From: Luteitalea sp. TBR-22
Lineage (GTDB): Bacteria; Acidobacteriota; Vicinamibacteria; Vicinamibacterales; Vicinamibacteraceae
Length of the DNA: 64,000 nt
Direction of reading: 5' to 3'
Assembly: GCF_016865485.1 (NCBI RefSeq)
Contig: NZ_AP024452.1
Location: 3,122,501 to 3,186,500 of the forward strand
Each line of letters begins with the position of its first letter. The stretch's first letter is position 1. The notes under the pieces are model-generated. The model saw only the letters and a program-made list of their open reading frames with translations. It was not told where the DNA came from and searched no databases. The translations under genes were made by a program, and so were the position numbers. Of this stretch, positions 57,609 through 64,000 are shown in pieces.

Positions 57609-58979
57609 ATGTCTCCGCGCGGCTCCTTCCTGCGGGACGCGGTACAGCCGATGTTCCGACTGGCCGTCCCGGTCATCGCCGCCGAGTTGGGCTGGATGGC
57701 AATGGGCGTCGTCGACACGCTGATGGTCGGCCCGCTCGGGGCGGCAGCCCTCAGCGGGACGGGGATCGGCAGCACCCTGTTCATCGCGATCGGCATCTTC
57801 GGGATGGGCCTGCTGCTCGGGCTCGACACGGTGGTGTCGCAGGCGTTCGGGGCCGGCGACCGGCAGGAGTGCGACCGATGGCTGGTGTCGGGCGTGTGGC
57901 TGGCGGTCCTGTCGACGCCACCGCTGGCCGCGCTGCTCTGGCTGGTGTGGTGGGCCTTGCCCCGCATGGGGTTCCACCCCGACGTGCTGCCGCACGTGCG
58001 CGCCTACTTTCCCATCGTGGCGACGAGCCTGCCGCCGTTGCTGCTCTACGCAGCGCTCCGCCGCTACCTGCAGGCCCTCTCGCGGGTCGGCGTGATCGCC
58101 TTCACGCTGGCCACGGCCAACCTCGTGAACGTGGTGGTGAACTGGCTGCTGATCTACGGCATCGGCCCGATGCCGGCGCTCGGGGTCCGCGGCGCCGCCT
58201 GGGCGACGGTGGTCTCCAGGCTGTACATGGTCACCGTGCTCGCGTGGGTGACGTGGCAGGCGCATCGCGGCGCCGCCGCGACGCACGTGTCGTGGCGGCT
58301 GCCGGTCGCGCGCCTGCGGCGCCTGCTCGCCCTCGGCCTGCCGGCCGCCGCACACCTCACCTTCGAGGTCGGGGTGTTCAGCGCCGTGACGACGCTGGCC
58401 GGGCAGTTGACGCCGCCGATGCAGGCGGCGCACCACATCGCCCTGAACGTCGCGAGCGTCGTCTTCATGGTGCCGCTGGGCGTGTCGGCGGCCGCCGCCG
58501 TGCTGGTCGGGCAGCACGTGGGACGGCGCGACGGCCCTGCGGCGCGGCGCGCCGGATGGGCGGCGATCGTCCTCGTGCTGACGTTCATGACCTCGTCGGC
58601 GGCGGCGTTCTTCCTGGCGCCGGCGGCGATCATCGGCCTGTACACCCGCGAGGCCGCCGTCATCGCGATCGGCTCGCAACTGCTCGGCGTGGCCGCGACG
58701 TTCCAGTTGTTCGACGGCCTGCAGGTGGCCACGACGGGGGCGCTGCGCGGCCTCGGCGAGACGCGCGTGCCGATGCTGGTCAGCCTGGTCGGCTACTGGG
58801 TCACGGGGTTGCCGTTGGCCTGGTGGCTCTGCTTCCGCGGCGGGCAGGGCGTGATCGGCCTGTGGCTGGGGCTGGCGGTCTCGCTGTTCATGGTGGGCAC
58901 GGCGCTGCTGGTGCTGTGGCGCGTGCGGATCGGGGAGATGCTGCGGCGATTTCCCGCGACGGAGCACGCCACCTCATGA
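57609..58979 (+). CDS. MATE family multidrug/metabolite efflux transporter
   Basis: A 456-residue, 12-helix inner-membrane antiporter. The two MatE domains each begin with the family pattern (PVIAAELGWMAMGVVDTLMV and LPAAAHLTFEVGVFSAVTTL). DTLMVGPLG and FGAGDRQE are typical of NorM-like carriers. Substrates of MATE proteins are cations or organic metabolites; none can be assigned. The ATG at 57609 is chosen by the leader. Its stop overlaps the next gene by ATGA, linking it to the desulfhydrase and amidohydrolase, so it may export or import a metabolite handled by them. Confidence 0.88.
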   Translation: MSPRGSFLRDAVQPMFRLAVPVIAAELGWMAMGVVDTLMVGPLGAAALSGTGIGSTLFIAIGIFGMGLLLGLDTVVSQAFGAGDRQECDRWLVSGVWLAVLSTPPLAALLWLVWWALPRMGFHPDVLPHVRAYFPIVATSLPPLLLYAALRRYLQALSRVGVIAFTLATANLVNVVVNWLLIYGIGPMPALGVRGAAWATVVSRLYMVTVLAWVTWQAHRGAAATHVSWRLPVARLRRLLALGLPAAAHLTFEVGVFSAVTTLAGQLTPPMQAAHHIALNVASVVFMVPLGVSAAAAVLVGQHVGRRDGPAARRAGWAAIVLVLTFMTSSAAAFFLAPAAIIGLYTREAAVIAIGSQLLGVAATFQLFDGLQVATTGALRGLGETRVPMLVSLVGYWVTGLPLAWWLCFRGGQGVIGLWLGLAVSLFMVGTALLVLWRVRIGEMLRRFPATEHATS

Positions 58980-60010
58980 CGGTCCATGTCGAGCGCTTGC
59001 GCGCGGCCCTGGCGCCGTTGCCCCGCGTGTCCCTCGGCACCTGGCCGACGCCACTGGTGCGCCTGGAACGCCTGGGCGCGGCACTGGGTGTCGAGCTCTG
59101 GATGAAGCGCGACGAGTGCAGCGGCCTCGCGATGGGTGGCAACAAGGCGCGCAAGCTGGAGTTCGTGCTGGGCAGCGCACGGGCGGCGGGCGCCCGCTCG
59201 GTGGTCACAGCCGGGCCGGTCACCTCGAACCACACGATGATGACGGCGGCGGCCGCGCGTCGCCTCGGCCTCGACTGCCACGTGGTGCTCGGCGGCCGCG
59301 CGCCCGACACGCCGACCGGCAACCTTGCGCTGACGCATCTGTTCGGGGCGCACGTCCACGTCACGCCGATGGACACGGCCGATCCGTCCCGGGGCGACCT
59401 GGCCGCGGCGCAGCAGCTCTCGGCGCGCCTGGTGGCGGAGACCGGGGGCTGCTGGATCCCGCCGGGGGCCACCATGCCGTCCTCGGTGCCCGGGTACGCC
59501 TCGGCCATCCTCGAGTTGCTCGACCAGCTCGATGGCGAGTGGCCGTTCGACGAGGTGGTGGTCGCCTACGGGACCGGCTCGACGTCGGCGGGCCTGTATG
59601 CGGGCCTCGCGCTGGCCGGCATCCGGGCCACGGTGCGCGCGGTCGCCGTGTCGTCGCGCGCCGCGATGGCGCGCTTCGACGCCGCCTCCCCCAACGACCT
59701 CGTGCAGGCGGCCATCGACGTGTACCGCTGGCCGATCGAGCTGGCCGCGTCGCCGGCCCGCTGCGAGTGGATCCGGCCCGAGCGCGAGCCGGGGTACGGC
59801 TTGCCCACCGGCGCCAGCCAGGATGCGCTGCGTCGTCTGGCCCGCGAAGAGGGCTACCTGCTCGACCCGACGTACACGGCCAAGGCTGCGGCGGAGATGT
59901 TCGCCATGGCCCGCGACGGCCGCCTGCGCCGCGGCTCGCGCGTCCTGTTCATCCACACCGGCGGCCTGCCGACGACGGCGGCCGCGACGCACCAGGAGTC
60001 CCCGTCATGA
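58976..60010 (+). CDS. PLP enzyme of the D-cysteine desulfhydrase / ACC deaminase family
   Basis: A 344-residue fold-type II PLP enzyme. K57 (AMGGNKARKLEF) is the Schiff-base lysine. Segments VVTAGPVTSNHTMMTAAAAR, AYGTGSTSAGLYAGLAL and LFIHTGGLPTTAA match the family. Members cleave D-cysteine to pyruvate, sulfide and ammonia, or act on ACC or related amino acids; the choice cannot be made here. It overlaps the MATE gene and the amidohydrolase gene by ATGA. Confidence 0.87.
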   Translation: MTVHVERLRAALAPLPRVSLGTWPTPLVRLERLGAALGVELWMKRDECSGLAMGGNKARKLEFVLGSARAAGARSVVTAGPVTSNHTMMTAAAARRLGLDCHVVLGGRAPDTPTGNLALTHLFGAHVHVTPMDTADPSRGDLAAAQQLSARLVAETGGCWIPPGATMPSSVPGYASAILELLDQLDGEWPFDEVVVAYGTGSTSAGLYAGLALAGIRATVRAVAVSSRAAMARFDAASPNDLVQAAIDVYRWPIELAASPARCEWIRPEREPGYGLPTGASQDALRRLAREEGYLLDPTYTAKAAAEMFAMARDGRLRRGSRVLFIHTGGLPTTAAATHQESPS

Positions 60011-60966
60011 CCACGCTTCCGCCCCCCGGCCTGGGCGCCACCGGCGACGTGCCGCTGCGCGTCAACGACGTCCACTGTCACTTCTTCTCGCCGCGGTTCT
60101 TCGACGTGCTCGGGCGCCAGAAGGCCCTGCCCGGCGAGGCGCCCGGCCTCGAGGTGACGCGGCTGGTCGGCTGGGATCACCCCGGCTCGTCGGAGGCCCT
60201 GGCCGATCGCTGGGCGGAGGCGCTCACCTCCGCGGGCGTCGGGCGCGCGATGCTGATCGGCAGCGTCCCCGGCGAGGAGGAGCAGGTGGCGCGGGCGGTG
60301 GCGCGGCATCCCGACCGGTTCGTCGGCGCCTTCATGCTGGACCCGACGCAGGAGGGGGCCCTGACGCGCGCGACGTGGGCCCTCTCGCAGCCCGGCATGC
60401 GCGTCGTGTGCCTGTTCCCCGCGATGCACGGCTACCTGCCGTCCGATCCTCGGGTGCTGGGGCTGGTCGACCAGCTCGCCGCGACACCCGGCGCGGCGCT
60501 GTTCGTGCACTGCGGCGTGCTGACGGTGGGCATCCGCAAGAAGCTGGGCCTGCCGAGCGCCTTCGAGGCGCGTTTCGGCAATCCGCTGGAGTTGCAGGGA
60601 CTCGCGTTGCGGCACCCCTCGCTGCCGATCCTCGTGCCGCACTTCGGCGCGGGGTTCTTCCGTGAGCTGCTGATGCTCGGCGACACGTGCCCGAACGTGC
60701 TGGTGGACACCTCGTCGACCAACGCCTGGATGAAGTACAACCCGGGCCTCACGCTCCGGCACGTGTTCACGCAGGCGCTCGCCGTCCTCGGACCGGAACG
60801 CCTGCTGTTCGGCACCGACTCGTCCTTCTTCCCGCGGGGCTGGCACGCGGCGATCCGCGACGTGCAGCTCGGGGTCCTCGACGACATGGCGGTGGCCGAT
60901 GCCGACCGGCAGGCCATCTTCGGCGGCAACTTCGACCGGCTGTTCCCGCGGACGCGGACTACCTGA
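60007..60966 (+). CDS. Amidohydrolase-fold metal-dependent hydrolase
   Basis: A 319-residue TIM-barrel hydrolase of the amidohydrolase-2 (ACMSD-like) type. Metal ligands are H23 and H25 (VNDVHCHFFSPRFF), a His in LFVHCGV, a His in ILVPHFGAGF, and an Asp in LLFGTDSSFF. Such enzymes hydrolyse or decarboxylate small aromatics and lactones. It is the third gene of an ATGA-linked trio and converges on the FKBP gene with an 8-bp overlap. The actual substrate is unknown. Confidence 0.82.
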   Translation: MTTLPPPGLGATGDVPLRVNDVHCHFFSPRFFDVLGRQKALPGEAPGLEVTRLVGWDHPGSSEALADRWAEALTSAGVGRAMLIGSVPGEEEQVARAVARHPDRFVGAFMLDPTQEGALTRATWALSQPGMRVVCLFPAMHGYLPSDPRVLGLVDQLAATPGAALFVHCGVLTVGIRKKLGLPSAFEARFGNPLELQGLALRHPSLPILVPHFGAGFFRELLMLGDTCPNVLVDTSSTNAWMKYNPGLTLRHVFTQALAVLGPERLLFGTDSSFFPRGWHAAIRDVQLGVLDDMAVADADRQAIFGGNFDRLFPRTRTT

Positions 60967-61417
60967 CGTCGATCAGCTCGATCTCGAACACGAGCGTGGC
61001 GTCGGGCGGGATGACCGGCGACGATCCGTCGGCGCCGTAGGCCAGGCGCGACGGGATGACGAGCTGGCGGATGCCGCCTTCCTTCATGCCCGACACGCCG
61101 CGCTCCCATCCGGGGATGACCTGTCCGGCGCCGAGCACGAAGTCGAACGGACGTCCCGATGGCCGTGAGCCGTCGAAGCGCTGCCCTCGGTGGTCGGCCG
61201 TGGCGCTGTCGTAGAGCCAGCCTTCGTAGTGCACGATCAGGCGTCGGCCCTGCTCGGCGGGCTCGCCCGTGCCCGCCTTCACGTCGCGCACCTGCACCGT
61301 CTCCAGCGTGGTCCGGGCACGCGCCGCCTGCTCCGGCGTGTACTGCGCGGCCGGCGCGCCGCATCCCGACACCCACGCGGCCAGCGCGGCGCACGCCAGG
61401 GCATGACGGCGAGTCAT
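60959..61417 (-). CDS. FKBP-type peptidyl-prolyl isomerase lipoprotein
   Basis: A 152-residue chaperone. The lipobox VSGC (Cys19) predicts a membrane-anchored lipoprotein. The FKBP domain (residues about 50-152) has RLIVHYEGWLYDSATADHRG, FDFVLGAGQVIPGWERGVSG, MKEGGIRQLVIPSRLAYGAD and FEIELIDVR, the standard single-domain catalytic surface. The ATG at 61417 follows the UbiA-fusion stop with a 4-bp overlap, so it is co-transcribed with that gene. It probably assists folding of exported proteins. Confidence 0.92.
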   Translation of the reverse strand: MTRRHALACAALAAWVSGCGAPAAQYTPEQAARARTTLETVQVRDVKAGTGEPAEQGRRLIVHYEGWLYDSATADHRGQRFDGSRPSGRPFDFVLGAGQVIPGWERGVSGMKEGGIRQLVIPSRLAYGADGSSPVIPPDATLVFEIELIDVR

Positions 61418-63663
61418 CGCGTGCCTCCCGCGAGGGCGCTCGGCAGCCGGGGCTGGCGCAAGAGGTCGAGGAACACGTTCCACCGTCGCGCCGGATCGTC
61501 GGCGCCCCCGCCCTGCGCCGTCACGTACCCTTCGACCAGGTCCTGACCGAGGTTGTAGTTGATCACGTAGCTCCGGTACGTGTCGAAGAAGCGAATCCGC
61601 TGCTCGGCGCGCTCGTGCCCCATGAGGGCATAGCGTTGGAGCCAGGCGACGGCCTGCTCGCGGGTCATCGTGCCGTCGAGGTAACGCCGCGCCGCCTCGT
61701 TGCCCGCGTACGACAGGCGCCGGGCGAGACGCTGCACCTCGTGGTAGCGCGCCGCCTGCGCCGGGTCGAGACCCGCGAGCGGGAACAGCACTTCGCGCTC
61801 GAAGGCGAGCCGCTCGGCGTCGGGGAACGCCACATCGATGCCGAAGTTGGCGGTGCCTTCCGCGATCAGGCTCTGCGGCGAGAACAGCGGATAGACCGAC
61901 CACTCGATCCAGCCGCGCGTCCGCACGAGGTGCTGTTCGATGAGCACGTTGTACACGTGGTGCCCCGGGTACCCCTCGTGGCACGCCAGGTCGAGCGCGC
62001 GATCGATGAAGATCGGCAGGTCGGTGTTCACCTGGATCACGCTCGTGAAGTCGCCCTTGTACCAGTTGTAGCCCGACCACGGCTTGCCCTTCACGTACTC
62101 CAGGGTGAAGGACTCGCCGGCCGGCAAGGCGACGTGCGCCCGCGTGCGGCCGCGGCAGGCGGCGATGGCCGCGCGGAACACGGCATCGACCTTGTCGGGT
62201 GGGATGACGAAGCCGCGCCTGAACGACTCGTACCGGGACAGGACGTCGCCCTCACCCGGGAGTTCGCGAGCCAGGGTCTCGATCAGCCCGTCGAAGTGCT
62301 CGGCGCCGTGCGTCGGCGCCACGGCGTCGTAGAGCGCGGCCGACTCCTGATCGAAGGGCAGTCGCTGGCCGGCCGTCATCGCGACGCGCGTGGCCAGCGC
62401 ACGCGCCTGCGCCTTGAGCATCCCGAGTCGCCATGCGGCATCGGGGAGGTCCGGCGGCGGCTGCGCGTCCAGCGCCGCCCGCAGTCCGGCGACGTCGCGC
62501 GCGATCGCGTCGAGCGGCCGCGCCTCGGTCCTGGCTTGCGCCTGCAGATCGGCGGGGCCGTAGTACGCGTCGACGGCATCGGCGTCGTGGACGCCGAGCG
62601 CCAGTACGAGGCGCACGTAGGCGTGCGCGACTTCGTCCATGGTGGTCATCTCGGAGTAGGTCGGCGATGGGTGCGCGCCCAGGTGCCAGAGCGCCCGCAT
62701 CGACGACGGTTCCACGTCGAGCCAGGTGTACAGCCCCGGCATCTTCGTGAACAGCAACAGGCAGAAGGCCGCCAGGCTGACCCCGAGGTAGGCCATGAAC
62801 CCGCGGTGTCGGTACAGGCGCTCCGGGCGCTGCGCCGGGCTGTCGGCAAGCGTGCCGAGGTGCAGGTAGTACGCGAACAGCCCGGCAATCAACGGCGTGG
62901 TGAAGATCAGTTCCACGTGGTAACGCACGAGGAACACGCCGCCGAAGACGGCGCCGACGACCGCGTAGAAGAGGATCGACACCAGCAGCCGCTCCTCGGT
63001 GTAGTGCCGGAAGGATCGGCGATACGCGCCGGCCACCTCCCGATTGCCGATGTGCCGGTACTCGGCGTACCGCTTCACCGCCATCAGGAACGCTCCCGCC
63101 ATCCAGTACGCGATGCCCAGCGACACGGGCGGCACCACCGTCTCGACGAGCGCGAACCATCCGAGCAGCAGGCGGATCGGGTTGTTCACCGACTCGCTGA
63201 GGACGTCGAGGTACGGCCACTCCTTCGTGCGGATGGGCGGCACGTTGTAGAGCACGCCCATCACCCACAACCACAGCGCCGACCAGAAGAACGGGCGATT
63301 GAGGCTCCAGGCGAGCGAGAGGGCCACCACCGCCAACCCGATCCACTCCGCCCACGCGATCGGCAGCCACACGCGCCCCGACGGGATCGGCCGCGATCGC
63401 TTCAGGGGGTGGTGCCGGTCGCTCGGGGCGTCGAGGATCTCGTTGAGGACGTAGTTGCTCGAGGCCACCAGGCACGTGGCGAGCACGGCCAGCGCCAGCC
63501 GGCCCCAGGCGGCTCCAGCGAGGACGCCCGGCTGGTACGAGACCGCGAGCACGACGCCGAGCAGCATGAAGCCGTTCTTGAACCAGTGGTCGGGACGCGC
63601 GATGTCCACGTAGGCGCGCACTCGGGCCGACACGGACGATGCAGGAGGTCGTGGCTCGTTCAC
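61414..63663 (-). CDS. UbiA prenyltransferase fused to a DUF885-like metallopeptidase
   Basis: A 749-residue single chain. Residues about 1-330 are a polytopic UbiA prenyltransferase. The motif near 72-88 (NEILDAPSDRHHPLKRSRP) resembles the decaprenyl-phosphate phosphoribosyltransferase group (mycobacterial Rv3806c: NDxxDxxxDRxxPxKxxRP). The C-terminal 400 residues contain HExxPGHH (HEGYPGHHVYN, H562-E563-H568-H569) and a downstream E602 (AEGTANFG), the gluzincin pattern of DUF885 proteins. No stop or frameshift separates the halves; an in-frame Met after the last helix (MTTMDEVAHAYV) could give a separate C-terminal product. GTG start overlaps the upstream stop by 4 bp. Confidence 0.78.
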   Translation of the reverse strand: MNEPRPPASSVSARVRAYVDIARPDHWFKNGFMLLGVVLAVSYQPGVLAGAAWGRLALAVLATCLVASSNYVLNEILDAPSDRHHPLKRSRPIPSGRVWLPIAWAEWIGLAVVALSLAWSLNRPFFWSALWLWVMGVLYNVPPIRTKEWPYLDVLSESVNNPIRLLLGWFALVETVVPPVSLGIAYWMAGAFLMAVKRYAEYRHIGNREVAGAYRRSFRHYTEERLLVSILFYAVVGAVFGGVFLVRYHVELIFTTPLIAGLFAYYLHLGTLADSPAQRPERLYRHRGFMAYLGVSLAAFCLLLFTKMPGLYTWLDVEPSSMRALWHLGAHPSPTYSEMTTMDEVAHAYVRLVLALGVHDADAVDAYYGPADLQAQARTEARPLDAIARDVAGLRAALDAQPPPDLPDAAWRLGMLKAQARALATRVAMTAGQRLPFDQESAALYDAVAPTHGAEHFDGLIETLARELPGEGDVLSRYESFRRGFVIPPDKVDAVFRAAIAACRGRTRAHVALPAGESFTLEYVKGKPWSGYNWYKGDFTSVIQVNTDLPIFIDRALDLACHEGYPGHHVYNVLIEQHLVRTRGWIEWSVYPLFSPQSLIAEGTANFGIDVAFPDAERLAFEREVLFPLAGLDPAQAARYHEVQRLARRLSYAGNEAARRYLDGTMTREQAVAWLQRYALMGHERAEQRIRFFDTYRSYVINYNLGQDLVEGYVTAQGGGADDPARRWNVFLDLLRQPRLPSALAGGTR

Positions 63664-64000
63664 GGGACGTTGGTGCGACAGACGAAGTAGCCGGGGACGA
63701 TCGCCGCGGACGCGCCGCACGGCCTGGTGCCGATGCGTACCACCTCCGGCGCATGCCGGGCGAGCGTGCGCTCGTACTCGTCGATGCGCGACAGCGTGTC
63801 GGCGCCGACGATGACGCGTTCCTGCGTGATGAACGATACGTAGTAGGCGGTCCAGTAATCCGACCGGGCGTAGCGCAGCCCGCGGGCCTCCAGGGCTGGC
63901 CCGAGCAACTCCCGATTGGAAATCGAGGGGGTCCGCAGCTGCTCTCGCCAGAGCTGCACGTGGGGCCAGACGTTGAGGGCGGCCAGCGCCAGCAACGTCG
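63660..64000 (-). CDS. C-terminal part of a membrane protein, probably a glycosyltransferase
   Basis: The frame is open to the window edge, so only the last 112 or so residues are seen. They begin in a hydrophobic helix (LLALAALNVWPH) and continue in a soluble domain (RYARSDYWTAYYVSFITQER, VIVGADTLSRIDEYERTL). This resembles the C-terminal periplasmic domain of GT-C type (ArnT/PMT-like) integral-membrane glycosyltransferases, but the catalytic part is outside the window. It overlaps the UbiA gene by 4 bp, a pairing consistent with lipid-linked sugar synthesis. Confidence 0.5.
   Translation of the reverse strand, partial: TLLALAALNVWPHVQLWREQLRTPSISNRELLGPALEARGLRYARSDYWTAYYVSFITQERVIVGADTLSRIDEYERTLARHAPEVVRIGTRPCGASAAIVPGYFVCRTNVP

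Overview
The window is a GC-rich, densely packed bacterial chromosome segment with no stable RNA genes, no CRISPR array and no complete insertion sequence. Several things point to a Gram-negative soil Acidobacteriota of the Vicinamibacteria type (Luteitalea-like): a PadR regulator paired with an 866-residue duplicated permease that has no ATPase partner (the ADOP arrangement common in Acidobacteria), a Tol-Pal system and Lpt lipopolysaccharide-export genes (so an outer membrane), an incomplete regulatory PTS with HPr kinase, and many short intergenic repeats. The taxon is an inference from gene content; no ribosomal RNA gene is present to confirm it.

Layout. 1-4.1 kb: ADOP permease and padR, divergent from xerD across a near-perfect 34-bp dyad. 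4.1-14.1 kb, minus strand: recN-miaB-bfn-parA-parB, a 294-bp AT-richer gap, then a KefB/YbaL-type antiporter and a fused lptF-lptG permease. 14.2-19.3 kb, plus strand: a complete tolQ-tolR-tolA/tonB-like-tolB-pal-cpoB operon with a candidate sigma-70 promoter and a TTG start fixed by a Shine-Dalgarno sequence. 19.3-21.4 kb: ssb and an aldo/keto reductase set among repeats (a MITE-like element, strong hairpins, a 40-bp tandem repeat). 21.4-39.2 kb, minus strand: a very long collinear run, guaA-dnaE-accA-recJ-lptCA-lptB-rpoN-hpf-hprK-rapZ-EIIA-HPr-EI, followed by vapBC. 39.2-42.7 kb: a PQQ-type beta-propeller lipoprotein or secreted protein, an aminotransferase and a polytopic membrane protein. 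42.8-46.9 kb: a 1342-residue NtrY-like sensor kinase. 46.9-50.0 kb, minus strand: pssA-psd, a ydcH-like gene, rimI and tsaB. 50.1-54.3 kb, plus strand: mutS and an overlapping peptide-type solute-binding lipoprotein. 54.3-61 kb: an alpha/beta hydrolase, a DUF72 protein, a small ORF, a quinone oxidoreductase, and a MATE/PLP-desulfhydrase/amidohydrolase trio joined by ATGA overlaps. 61-64 kb, minus strand: an FKBP lipoprotein, a fused UbiA prenyltransferase/DUF885-like metallopeptidase, and the end of a membrane protein that runs off the window.

How it works together. The 21-39 kb run joins genome replication (dnaE, guaA, recJ), fatty-acid supply (accA), LPS transport (lptCA, lptB), sigma-54, ribosome hibernation and a phosphorelay (EI, HPr with His15 and Ser46, a mannose-family EIIA, HPrK, RapZ) that has no sugar permease. 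It therefore looks like a regulatory rather than a transport PTS. The Lpt machine is built from two fused proteins, LptC-LptA and LptF-LptG, encoded about 25 kb apart.

The most unusual items are the UbiA-DUF885 fusion, the two Lpt fusions, the oversized orphan histidine kinase and several families of short palindromic intergenic repeats. I see no clear defence island or other obviously new multi-gene system.
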